Source: Zygaena filipendulae (taxonomy: Eukaryota > Arthropoda > Insecta > Lepidoptera > Zygaenidae). Taken from it: a DNA stretch of 64,000 bases. The stretch covers positions 1,312,001 to 1,376,000 of the forward strand of contig OU015660.1 in NCBI GenBank assembly GCA_907165275.2, read 5' to 3'. The notes below the pieces were generated by a model. It was not told the origin of the DNA, made no database searches, and worked only from the letters and a program-made list of their open reading frames with translations. Shown here piece after piece: positions 45,527-55,899 of this stretch. The first letter of the stretch is position 1; each line of letters begins with the position of its first letter. A program made the position numbers and the translations under genes.

Positions 45527-48500
45527 CTGAAAATAAAAAACTATGTTTATTCTATCTTTTTTATTCTATCTTGTTTATTATTTATCTGCGGTATTACTAT
45601 CTTCACAAAGTTTTATCATTTATCTGAAGTATTAAAATAATAACATATAAGTAACAAATATATAAATAAATTGTTTTAAATGCGTTGATGTAAAAACTTT
45701 TTTAATGAATGTTCAAAAATTATACTTATTCATTATGATCTTTACAATTGATATTTTTCTTAAAACCAATAGGCAGTAAGGTTTATCTTTAAAAGTAACT
45801 TACCCCGGTAGGTCAGCTCTGAGAAAAGCATTAGGCGCTTGAGAAAAAAGTTCGATACCGTCTCTATTGTTGCAAATTATTTGGGACATCGTAACTTTCT
45901 TTATCTCAGCAAGTTGGTCTGCAATTTTTATCGAATTATTAGTATCTTATCAATTAATTTTAATAGATAGGTTGCTAAAGAGAATTACCATTATGCATGT
46001 CTTACCAGGCGTGAAAGCTCCAGGGTTGACATCTGAGCCAAATTCATAGAAATAACGATCACCTCTTTTCAATTTAGCAAACTGATCAGCCATTATGTGA
46101 GCAAACGTGATGCCAACCACACCACCTTCGACCGGTTCCTCCATTAAACCTCCTACCCATAGATCAATATCCTCTGGACTTGCGTAGACAGAGGAGAGAC
46201 GTTGTGCGGCCTATAAATATTATTGTAAATTTGTTAATCACTGACCTAATTCTATTCTTCTAGAGTATCTAGAGTCTAGGAATGTAAAATTAAGAAGTTG
46301 GTTTTAAAAAACTGAAATATTATTTTGAGTCACACGTTGCAAAGTTTATGCAATCAGAATCGTATACTCACTTTAGGAGAAAATTGCTTAAAATCTGTAT
46401 AGGGTTCTAGACCAATCAGTCTTCGATAGTGGTTGTAAGAGCGGGTACCGTAGTCGCGACCCCGCTGTATGTTGATGGCAGCTAAGTCCAATCCATATGG
46501 ATTGCCACCGTGAAATAGGTATCGAGTAAGCTGGCAGATAAAATATTTAATTTAAACAATATAAGTAATCATTAACATAGAAAAAAAACAGGCAAAATTC
46601 TAATGCTACTGCTACACCTGCGTGTTAACGCGTGAATTAGTGCGCTAGTTAGGGCACTATGTAGATGTGGCCAACATTTTAGCGGGTTAACTTACTAACG
46701 GCATTACTAATGACGTTAATAATAATATAATAATAATAATCTTTATTTATTTCAGAAATCCATAGTTCCATACAACATAACAATTTTAATCAATTAATTA
46801 TATATTATATTTATTTATTTACTAATTTTATTTAAGTTTCTGAATTTTTATTGAGGACCAAGAGTTAAGCGATAGCTCGGGTGTCAGTTTTTTGGACACA
46901 TCAAAGGGTTTTAGTGCGTTATTTAGCGCACTAAGCGGTGTTGGCTACATTAACGCCTTCTCATTCTGCGCGGTTTTTTTCTTTTTTCTTAAATTGCATA
47001 AATGCATATAATAATTTAAAACTCTCATTGATGCAAAAATTACAGCTGCTTCTACCTCCATTGCAAAAAAACAGCTGTTTGAAGCTTCGACCTCCTTTTG
47101 TGTTATCCTCCTCTTTATTTCACTAGAAATTAACGCTTAACGGCACGTTGCAAACTAAATGTAGCCAACACGTATTTTAATGCCTTAATTAACGCGTAGT
47201 TGGACATTAACATCAACGTTAACGTTAACGCAGGTGGAGCAGTAGCATAACGAAATGTATCTTACAGCTTCAGTGACAAAAGGATCAACAGCCTGCATCG
47301 GCTGCCAGCTGAGGCCAGTTAAAATCCTGTCCAGGAATGGTCGCAGCCGGAGTCGTGAGGGTTGAAACATTACCTCCGGTATTGAGATTGTCTCGTAAAT
47401 ACCACCAGATTGAACTTTAGGAATCCTTAAAAAAAATATTATGTTAGTTCAAAGATGCTTCAGCAAGCATTAGCTTACTTTAGTAAATAAAATATTGAGA
47501 TAATATATAATAATCCAAGTAGTTCCACCCACGTTAATTTCAGTGTTCCGTGATAAAAAGTAAGTTATCTATGTCCTTTTCTGTACCCCAGCATCCAAAA
47601 TTTATAGGCAGTTTCACCCTTGTGAATCTCGGATCGAATTTCATGCGAGAGTTCTCGGATAAAAAGTGTGTAATTTTCTGTACCCCACGAAAACGTGTAT
47701 GCAAAATTTCATGATGATTGATTAAGTAGTCAAGCCGTGAAAAGATAACAATAACAAACAATAACGCCATAAAATTGTACTTACCTCGAATTTAGAATGT
47801 AACATAGTATTATTATGCATAACTCACATGATCTTTCCATCGACTACAGAATGTCCGAATCTTAATGCAGCAGTGGAGAACTCTGCTGTCAACGAGGGGT
47901 TCATATGAGGGTCGTAAGCTGGAGAGTAACCAGAACATGGTACCAGACCAAACATACTCATTATTTTAGGACCTGCAAAAGATATTAACGTTAGATGAAA
48001 ATTACTTTTCCTCTAGACCCCTTATAATTTTAGAACTTCAGTGTTGAAATTCTAAGGTAAAATTAAATTAGGTTACTCTATTGTACCTAAGAGCGAAGGC
48101 AGCCATTCATTATATACTATATGCTGGAACTCCGCTTGCAGTATTCTTCTGCTCTCCATAAAAACATTTTTCTCATTCCAGTTTGGATTTAGCTGGGACA
48201 AAGCTTTCGCTACTCGATTGTGCTCCCTAGTCCAGATAGTATGCAGTACTGTGAGTGATATTATTTGGTTTCCGTGATTGTCACCTACAACATGCAAGAC
48301 AGTGAATAAAATTTAGCTTTCATAAATCGATTAAATTTAATAAAATAATATATTCCAATATTCCATAAAATAAGTTTACCAGATTCAAAACACGCCGCTC
48401 CCTCGCTGACAGTAAGGCACTCCTTCTTATGTGTCAATGGAGGCAGTTCCCTTCCGTAATCATTGAATGTCCTCAACAATCCTTTCGAGTTTTTTAATGA

Positions 48501-51500
48501 AGATAATTTCTCTTCTGAAGATCCGTAGATATGAGACAAGTCCAGATAATGAGTGACGCCGTTCATCTATGGAGAAAATACCGAGAATGGGACATCAGCA
48601 CTTTAGCATGAGATAAGAAACTTTGCTTCGTCTGAAAGATACCCCCCTTCTAAAGGAGGTTATTAGTTTTTCACCTGTTTAGCATAACCGACCGAACAAT
48701 CACTGTTTGGTACAATTTGAGTTCGGATAAAATTTAGACACGTGTGTTGGAACTGGCCGTAGAAGTGGTCGTCGGGTTCCACCACGATAGGGGCGCAAGC
48801 CCAGTGCTGAGACTCTGCTGGGAGGAACCCGACACCGTCGCCAGAACAGCAGGAGATGGCGCTGCCGTTGCCTTGAAATTAGTAAGAAAATAATTACCTA
48901 AACAGTCACTAATCATAGTTTCAATAAACTTTTGATCCCTATGAACTTTAAATCTCATGAAGAATGTATAAATTAATGTTCTTACCGATCTTGTACATGA
49001 CTCCAGAGCTGACGTCATGGGCGATGAACTGTCCAAACTGCATGAACATCAAGTTGTTGGTGTCGCTGGGGTGGCTGATATCAAGCAGCAGGTTGTGGCT
49101 GACCACCCTCGCGCTGGGCAGCAGCTGGTCAGTAACAGAGGTGCGCATCGACCAGATACCTGAAAATTTAGACACACGCTTCCTTTCAAATTTCATTTAT
49201 CGTTTACTAGCATTCACCTGCCTTAATAGGCGTGTCGACAAAAATTTTTTTTTAATCCGTCTTGTACATTAATAAAAAATATTGGACACGTATTTTTTCT
49301 TTTTTTACGTAAGTAAAAAAATAACGTTTTTTTTATTTTGTATAACTGACGAACTAATTAGAATTTTCATTTTCAAAATTTATCAACAATCCCTATTTTG
49401 GAGCTATATCATTTTATGTATACCCATGACAACGTGAATGCAAAATTTCATAAAGATGGGTTTAACAGTTAAGGCGTGAAAATATAGACAGAGTTACATT
49501 CGCATTTAGAATGTTATAGGGTAGTATGGATTTTATTTTCGCTTGAACAACATAGCTCCACGTGCTTAAAAACAAAGCACTTAAATACTAAAAAAAAAAA
49601 AAAAATTCATACAAGACGCCCTGCAGATTCGAGGTAAACACAAAATATTATGTTCATTACATAAATGTCTATCCTGCTGCGGGAATCGAACCCACGACAC
49701 CTAACGCAAGAGTCAAGTAAGCTAACCACTAGACATACAGTGCTGTCAGTTAACCAAGGTCTATTTCAAGAAAGGATCTATGCTAATTGCTGAGCCTAGA
49801 CATAGTTGTATTGTAAATATTCGGATAGGTAGGTAATAAAATTCTAATCTTGAATAGATAGGTGCTACAAGAAACATATATTTATCTGAGCGATTCGTAC
49901 AAGTACACGGGTAAAACAAGAGAAATGAAGATGACGAAAAAAGTTCATCAAACCTTTAACTTATCTTTATTGATACAAAAAAATAAGGGTAAAACAGTGT
50001 TATATTTATACCCACCACCACACCGGGTTTCACCCGGGTTAATTTAGGGGTTCCCGAGGAAATTTCGGGGTAAAAGGTATACGAATATGCAAAATTACAT
50101 GATGATCAGTCGAGTAGTTAAGGTGTGAAAGAGTAACAAACAAACCAATGAATTCATAATGGTAAGGATATTATTCAACACAGGTAACAATGACTTGTAT
50201 TAAAGATTAATTAAAAGTTAACGCATTATACCGCCGCACTCAGAGTCGACTTTAATGATTACTTAGTTAAGTATAGATTTTAAAACAAAACTGCCGCAAT
50301 CAGACAAGTTTAATAAATTAATGTTAATTGGCATTCAACTAATTAAGTTACATCTCATTAAATGCCAATTAACATTAATTTACTGAACGTCTCTGATTGC
50401 GGTCGTTTTGTTTTAAAAATCTATACAACTAAGTAATCATTAAATTCGACTCTGAGTGCGGCCGTATGAGTCAGTTTTTAAAATTATTTGTTTTCATCAA
50501 GCCGCTCGTGCTGTAGAGATTTATCACCTTCAATAAAAGATTTGGTACGCAAATTACATCAATTAAAATGTGACTTAAATGCGATGTGGTGCCTTTCATA
50601 CGATAAATTTGTCGAAGTATAAAGAACAAACCATGAAACAACGTGTTGCTTAAAATTGCCAAATTGAAGCGTGACTTTTTGTGACTTCTCGTAAAATAGG
50701 TAGGTATTGAGAAAACCCACTCACCATCACTGTAGTCAGGCGGCAGAAGTCTTTCGAAGCCCGTGTGGACAGCGCCCCACGTGGGGAAAGCGGGGTTATT
50801 GCATTCCCCACCCATCGTTCTGTAGCGACTTGGTTTTGATGGACATTGGGCGGGAGGCGGGCAAAATGGACCTGGACAACATTTGTAATGCCTGCACTAT
50901 TGCCAATGATCGTTAATCGTAGTGACCGTTTTGGTCATGGGGACGCACCACGCAAACACCATTTGTTCTCATAATATTGTCATATATATAACTATATACC
51001 TTTTTTTGTTAAATCACGTTTGTATAAAATAATTGTAATTGTGTTGTCTCTGTGTCCAAATAAACGCCTTTTCTTTCTTTCTTTCTGATCGGCGATCATG
51101 TGGACACCTCAACGCGATCACAGGCGATTCCCTTTGATGCGTGCCCAAAAACCACAGTTCACGGGTCGCAGGCGATCATAGACGACGATCGGCGAGTACA
51201 GCCGAGTATGCCCTCTACACTATCGTGCTCGAGCATAATCATCTATACTTGGCGATAATGTAGGGGAGCCATAAAATAAAAAAAAATAAAAATAAGTTTT
51301 CATCAGGGAGTTTCAGTGGGGACAAAACAAGCTCCAGTTCAAATTCGGATGTCCTAACATTTGCCCTACATACCGGCCCCATCATCAGTTCAGCTCGATG
51401 GTATAATATTGTACTGTCACCGAACTTTCATACCTACTCATCTCAATCGGATACCACCATTTGGTTGAAAAATAGATATAAGTTTGTAAAAATTGTTGAC

Positions 51501-54184
51501 AAAGGATATTAAATGTAGAAATGTTTACCCAACTACGTGTTGAATTATTAATAAATTATTTCGGACAATATGGTATTTTCGAATAGGCGAGGATCTCACC
51601 ATCGGTATGGTCAGTGAAGCCAAGCTCTAGCTCCTCGTCCGTGAATGCCTGACGCGCCTTCAACTCCTGCGTCGCGAATAAGTTCAGGAGACCGCCGCGG
51701 CCCAGTTGGTCAGCTCGCTCATCATACGTCAGCACTGACTGCAAAAACATTAAGAAAACCCGCCTTTTGTACTTAACACATTAAAGTTTTAGATAAATGA
51801 ATAGCAACTGCAGCTGCTTAAATTATAAAAAGATTGGTTTGATGGTTGAAATGAATAAAAAAAACATAAAAAAAATAAAAACAACTTTAAAAGAACATTA
51901 TACTAGCTAGTACATGACAGTATCTATGATACCTGTATGGAACTTCTAAAGAACATGGTATTTAGTTAAAACTCCTTTTATTAGCAACTAGCTGTCCTCC
52001 GCGAGGAAAAACATGAGGAAATTTCGGAGATCCCACAGGAATTCCGGGATACAAAGTACCCTATGCCTTTAATGTACCCCAGATAACGTGTGTACAAAAT
52101 TTCATGATAATCGGTTGAGCCGTGAAAGCGTAACCGACCGACATACAGACAGACAGAGTTACTTTCGCTTTTATAATATTAGTGTGGATGACGATAAGAT
52201 TTTTGGTGTGAATTTGGAATTTCTTTTTCATGTTTCTGTTGGGACTTGGGATATCCCAAGTCCATCCAAAAACTTCACGCAGGTATCTAAAACTGCAAAG
52301 AAGATAGCTAAGGAATTACTATTAATTTAAAAAAAATATACCAAATGGTGTCCGTAACTTGGTGACGTGGTGTTGACGACGGTGGTAAATGAGGACCTGA
52401 GTAGCGCGTCGGCAGCGTCCAGCCATTTCTCCAGCTTTACCCGGGACTTGCCGTGTGCCACTTTCACATCTTCGACGTTAACTGTCGAAGATGTGCGGAA
52501 TCTGTGGTCGTGTTCCGCTGGAAAAAAATTAATAGTGTAAATTAGGAAGGTTTTGCTCCAGAACATTGTTGGTGCAAAGGTTATCAGTGGGCCAGCGGGC
52601 GCCATGAGGTCCTTTGAGCCAGGAGTCACCGGGAGTGGGTTGTTTTTTTTTTTTATAGAGCTTAGTCGCTAAACCGACTATGTCGCTCTGTAAGGAAAAG
52701 GATAAAAAAACTCTGTAGATATAAGTACTTATTTTCTATGTTTAAAATATAAAATAATTGATACAGCGTTTTGGCTTGAAAGTGGTTTATTTATTTGACG
52801 TAGGCTTTACAGTTAAGATGCCCTTTATATGGTTTAAATAAATAATGATTTTTTAAAGAAGCCCTGGCGTATTAATTTATAATTTTGTACATATAATGTT
52901 GATATGTAGATACAACGCCACCTGTTAATAACCATTTACGAAAGCGCAACATTCAAAATTAGTGTAACACCACATTCAAAATAATTATATTATAAAACAT
53001 TTTTTTTTTATTATTTTCTTTTCGGCCTGTTATTTTTCCTTAAATGTTATAGAAGTTTTTTTTTTTCTATTCAACTCAGGCCAGCGACACTCCCTTGAAG
53101 CAAAAGTTACTATGGATTTATGCGCGAACTTCTTTACCAACTTTGGAATACTTAACCAAGTTTCTATGACTGCGTCATACATTGCATTGGTATGGTTGGC
53201 ACAAAATGCTTTCATAGATCGGTTCAGCGATTAGTATGGAAGTGCCTACTCTTAAAACGTAGTGATTATTTGCTCAGTGATTCAACTGGCGAAGTCTTAC
53301 CAGCATGAGCCCGGCCAGTGAAGCAGCAGACTCCGACCGCCCCAGGGGTACCTTCTAGGTGGCACGAAGGGTTGTAGGATCCGGTCCTGACGTGAGCGGG
53401 ACACTGGATGCGAGGCACGCAGCGCCCGTGGCGAGGACACACGGTGCATGGCGGCTCTTCTCGATGGTTGTGACCTGGTCAAAATTGAGAAAAACAGTCT
53501 CCAATCGGCCCCCTTGTGGTCGTGATCAAGAAAAAAATTACTTTTGATTCGACGATTTTTCATGACCTCGTGGCATGACGATAAGTTCCTTAGTTTTCTA
53601 TAGTAATAACGAATATAGATTGCCAACTTGATCAAGAAAAAAGAACAGATTTAAAAAAGACGCTAAAAAATGTGAAATAACAAGGTAATTCACGGAATTC
53701 TTCCCATGGTTGGCAACAAATTTCAAATTGACTTAGTAGTAACTAGCAAGTAGATAATAATGTTATATCTGACAAAAAAATATTTTTTGCATCATACATA
53801 ACATCGCGCTGGAATAAAATAATTTTATTACATTTTTTTAAACCGTTTCTGAACCAAGAGTGACAATGTCGCCGAACGCCAAAGCTAATATTTACTTTAT
53901 CCACGCTTACCGTGTTTAGCGCGATATCATTTTTACTCTAAAAACAAAATTAAGAACACAATAAATATTTTTCTATTAAAAAAAAACTTCCAGTCTTCAA
54001 CTTCCATAATCGGATGAAAGTAACAAAAATTACTTAAATTTAAAAGGTAACCTAAAAAATTACCTTGCTCCTTACGATTTAAAATATGGCTTCCCTTATA
54101 CTTTCCATGCTTCGATAAAACACCGTTTGGACACACAATGACCACATATACAAAAATTTGTATTAAAAAGATATGCAACTTCAT
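45448..54184 (-). CDS. Secreted animal haem peroxidase (insect chorion-peroxidase-like), 15 exons, 791 aa, complete
   Basis: Exons 54064-54184, 53301-53474, 52342-52517, 51600-51738, 50725-50871, 48986-49159, 48675-48871, 48380-48566, 48087-48284, 47828-47972, 47266-47425, 46372-46530, 46006-46210, 45804-45918 and 45448-45526 join into 2376 nt with one terminal stop. Layout: signal peptide (1 to about 24); a seven-cysteine clip-like module (50-91, ending CC); a linker; then the peroxidase-cyclooxygenase fold from about 204. Conserved: [10 protein letters not shown], distal-side QFGQFIAHD (His300), the calcium loop T381-x-Y383-x-D385-x-S387, REHNRVA, proximal RFGHS (His545) and its Asn partner (626), QRGRDYG, and FTPDQLAEI near the end. 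Such enzymes normally use H2O2 to oxidise tyrosines or halides outside cells. Here the GDxRxxE motif reads GDNHGNQ and the distal Asp position is Ala299, so activity is uncertain. Confidence 0.95.
45804..45918 (-). CDS. Peroxidase exon 14
   Basis: [18 protein letters not shown] and [10 protein letters not shown]. Donor GTAAGT in phase 2. Confidence 0.92.
46006..46210 (-). CDS. Peroxidase exon 13
   Basis: [20 protein letters not shown] and [21 protein letters not shown], hallmark C-terminal helices of the fold. Confidence 0.95.
46372..46530 (-). CDS. Peroxidase exon 12
   Basis: [20 protein letters not shown]: Asn626 is the usual hydrogen-bond partner of the proximal His; the common RGRDHG reads RGRDYG. 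Confidence 0.95.
46604..47247. mobile_element. TIR element in peroxidase intron 11, with TAA duplication
   Basis: TGCTACTGCTACACCTGCG at left and inverted TGCTACTGCTCCACCTGCG at right; TAA at 46601-46603 and 47248-47250 (PIF/Harbinger-like TWA). Contains a LINE 3' fragment and ends about 18 nt from exon 11. Confidence 0.8.
46722..46870 (-). repeat. LINE 3' end fragment inside the TIR element
   Basis: On the minus strand it ends CTGAAATAAATAAAGATT followed by (ATT)n, a common lepidopteran LINE tail with an AATAAA signal. Confidence 0.6.
47266..47425 (-). CDS. Peroxidase exon 11
   Basis: Ends [21 protein letters not shown] (46604-47247) lies only about 18 nt beyond its end. Confidence 0.92.
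47517..47765 (-). mobile_element. Helitron-like, eroded, peroxidase intron 10
   Basis: GTTCCACCCACGTTAATTTC, GAAAACGTGTATGCAAAATTT, CATGATGATTGATTAAG. Confidence 0.65.
47828..47972 (-). CDS. Peroxidase exon 10 (proximal His)
   Basis: [11 protein letters not shown] holds proximal ligand His545. Phase 2 donor GTGAGT. Confidence 0.95.
48087..48284 (-). CDS. Peroxidase exon 9 (catalytic Arg position replaced)
   Basis: GDNHGNQ stands where GDxRxxE is expected, so the catalytic Arg position is His442 and the haem-ester Glu position is Gln445. The rest ([26 protein letters not shown]) is conventional. Confidence 0.95.
48380..48566 (-). CDS. Peroxidase exon 8 (calcium loop)
   Basis: Begins [17 protein letters not shown]; Thr381, Tyr383, Asp385 and Ser387 match the calcium-binding T-x-F-x-D-x-S loop. 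Its first codon is an internal Met, not a start. Confidence 0.93.
48675..48871 (-). CDS. Peroxidase exon 7
   Basis: AISCCSGDG...[27 protein letters not shown]: conserved cysteines and the substrate-channel segment of insect peroxidases. Donor GTGAAA after Gln. Confidence 0.92.
48986..49159 (-). CDS. Peroxidase exon 6 (distal haem side)
   Basis: Contains [12 protein letters not shown] with distal His300 and calcium ligand Asp301. The residue before the His, Asp in myeloperoxidase (haem ester), is Ala299 here. Confidence 0.95.
49226..49396 (+). mobile_element. CRE-type MITE, internally deleted, peroxidase intron 5
   Basis: Both ends are present (ATAGGCGTGTCGAC and CAACAATCCCTAT) but the CRE-containing middle is missing. 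Confidence 0.75.
49670..49745 (-). repeat. tRNA-related SINE head, peroxidase intron 5
   Basis: On the minus strand GTATGTCTAGTGGTTAGC (A box) and GTCGTGGGTTCGATTCCCGC (B box). No CCA-type acceptor pairing. Confidence 0.6.
50019..50172 (-). mobile_element. Helitron-like, peroxidase intron 5
   Basis: CCGGGTTTCACCCGGG hairpin kept; CATGATGATCAGTCGAG; 5' end ATGGTAAGGA. Confidence 0.68.
50231..50464. mobile_element. Palindromic MITE (CCGCCGCACTCAGAG), peroxidase intron 5
   Basis: Second long copy; its asymmetric centre is the reverse complement of that in the 16314 copy, so it lies in the opposite orientation. TA-rich flanks, no clean duplication. Confidence 0.82.
50725..50871 (-). CDS. Peroxidase exon 5 (start of catalytic fold)
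   Basis: [19 protein letters not shown], then [20 protein letters not shown] and LLPPDYSDG, the classic opening of the catalytic domain. The acceptor at 50872-50873 was chosen because it alone gives phase 1 and keeps the CP..C segment; its pyrimidine tract is poor. Confidence 0.85.
51600..51738 (-). CDS. Peroxidase exon 4
   Basis: [19 protein letters not shown] and the acidic [14 protein letters not shown]; no catalytic residues. Confidence 0.85.
51988..52188 (-). mobile_element. Helitron-like, peroxidase intron 3
   Basis: CTAGCTGTCCTCCGCG to TAATATTAGTGTGGA; contains (CAGA)n. Confidence 0.78.
52342..52517 (-). CDS. Peroxidase exon 3
   Basis: Polar linker with [20 protein letters not shown], as in the pro-region of insect peroxidases. 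Donor GTATAT. Confidence 0.85.
53301..53474 (-). CDS. Peroxidase exon 2 (clip-like cysteine module)
   Basis: Cysteines at residues 50, 53, 59, 65, 78, 90 and 91, with [13 protein letters not shown] and a closing VCC, resemble clip-type modules found at the N-terminus of secreted insect proteins. Confidence 0.88.
54064..54184 (-). CDS. Peroxidase exon 1 (signal peptide)
   Basis: ATG then a hydrophobic core ([13 protein letters not shown]), a typical secretion signal likely cut near VLS. Then a basic stretch; donor GTAATT in phase 1. Confidence 0.88.
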
Positions 54185-54488
54185 TTTTTTAATTACTGGT
54201 ATCGTAAATAAGTAGATATAATATAAATATTTTCGACTTGTAATTTAAAATTTACATAATTTTGTGTAACGTGTGCCGACAGTAACCGAACGGTGGCGAA
54301 AGGAAAGTTGAAAGTACGAAGCAACACATCCGTTTTACGAAGTGAGTCAAATAAAACTTTACATGAGGGTAGTCCCACAAAATTAAAAAAGGAAAGGGAT
54401 CCTTTTTTTACGCTGCTACCCACAACAAAGAAAATATAATTGACAGAAACCTACTATGATCAGATTTTAAAGTTGCATAACATTATGT

Positions 54489-54722
54489 GGACATAGATAA
54501 GCAATAGTGTGTTAACCCACACTGGAAAAATTTTGAGTAAATCGTGTTTTAAAATTATAGCGCCATTTTCTGTCAATATTTTTTATGTTCAATATTTAGT
54601 TACATACTTAAACAATGTAATAAGGTAAACACATAATAAAAAACGTTCCCTAACTCTCAATAAATCGTTCTAAATAGGTAACTTAATTTTATGGGTTAAC
54701 ATGTTATTGCTTATCTGCGTCC
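54489..54722 (+). mobile_element. MITE, GGACATAGATAAGC family, upstream of peroxidase
   Basis: 4-bp duplication ATGT on both sides; lies 305 bp upstream of the peroxidase start codon and is followed within 10 bp by a Helitron. Confidence 0.88.
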
Positions 54723-54730
54723 ATGTAATA

Positions 54731-55127
54731 CTAGCTGTGCCCCGCGGTTGACCTGCGTGAAAAGTTTTTATGTAGCAACTTTTTTTCCCGACATCCAATT
54801 TGAATGAAACAAAGCCTATATGTAGCTCCAGGCTAAGCTTAATCTACCTGTAAAAACCGCATGAACCTCCGTTCAGTAGATTCGGAGATTATCGCGAACA
54901 GACAGACAGACAGACAGAAAAGAATTTAAAAAAACTCTTTTTTTCGTGGTTGGTTACTCTTCTTTTATCATCCTCTGTCAATTTTTCTTAAAAATATTCA
55001 ATTTACAGTTAGTTATGCTTTGTTATAACTATTCGCGTTATTTTGACGTTAAATATTTATTACTTTAAAAAAAAAAAATTACATAATCGAGGATTCTACT
55101 CTTTTATTATAGCAAGATAGATATCCA
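54731..55127 (-). mobile_element. Helitron-like, long subfamily, upstream of peroxidase
   Basis: CTAGCTGTGCCCCGCGG, (CAGA)4, and the AAAGAGTAGAATCC-type 5' end in reverse; same subfamily as 162-457. Confidence 0.78.
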
Positions 55128-55457
55128 AATATAATAGTAGGTAGGTACCAACTATTTTGATCCTTGTTGTCTCACCGGCACCGCCACGGGCATGGATTTC
55201 AGAGTTCCCTCGGATTCAAGACATTTTTCGTGGATGAAATTCAACACATTTGCAGGATGGGTTTTCTTTGTATTTTATCAGGTCGCAATGCTCGTAAATC
55301 AGAATTTTATTCGGCACAAGTTTTGCGTAGTCATCATACGCGTAGATAGACGGAGGTTTAGTTTCGTAATTCCTATATATTTAGTTTGCATAAATTTTTA
55401 AAAGAGATACAGTTAAACATTTCTCTAAAGTTGCTTTTGAGTGTTTGCTTCATTTAA

Positions 55458-55650
55458 ACTAATATTATAAAGGGGTAAGATTCGATTTTTTTGTTTTTTT
55501 TTTTTGTTTTTGCTACGATTTAACTCAAAAACTACTGGACCGATTTCATAAATTCTTTCACCATCAGAATGCTACATTATCCCGGAGTAACATAGGCTAT
55601 ATTGTTGAAACTTCGAAATTACTGCGGGTGAAACCGCAGGGAACAGCTAT
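55458..55650 (+). mobile_element. Helitron-like
   Basis: CTAATATTATAAAGGGGTAAG at 5', CTGCGGGTGAAACCGCAGGG hairpin, GAACAGCTAT at 3'. Confidence 0.75.
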
Positions 55651-55696
55651 TTGTAATAGACTAGAATTCGAATTTTGTTTTTTTTTACCAAATCAC

Positions 55697-55897
55697 TACT
55701 AGGTATAATATTATAAATGCAAAAGTAACTCTCTCTGTCTATCTATCTGTCTGTTACGCTTTCACGCCCGATCATCATGAATTTAATTTTGCATACACAT
55801 TCTCAGGAGTACACAGAAGGACATAGGGTACTTCTTGTCCCGGAATTCCCGCGGTAACTCCGAAATTAACGCGGGTGAAATTTCGAGGAACCGCTAG
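55697..55897 (+). mobile_element. Helitron-like
   Basis: TAGGTATAATATTATAAATG to GAGGAACCGCTAG followed by T. Confidence 0.78.
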
Positions 55898-55899
55898 TT

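Noticed and set aside
48285..48566. Short ORF starting with Met at the peroxidase calcium loop, as a separate gene
   Set aside because: It is exon 8 with an in-phase acceptor; the Met is internal to the protein.
49670..49745. Functional tRNA gene on the minus strand
   Set aside because: Same family as 37868; lacks pairing stems and the length between boxes is not that of a tRNA.
50819..50822. Acceptor CTACAG for peroxidase exon 5
   Set aside because: It puts the exon in the wrong phase; the AG at 50872-50873 gives phase 1 and the expected cysteine segment.
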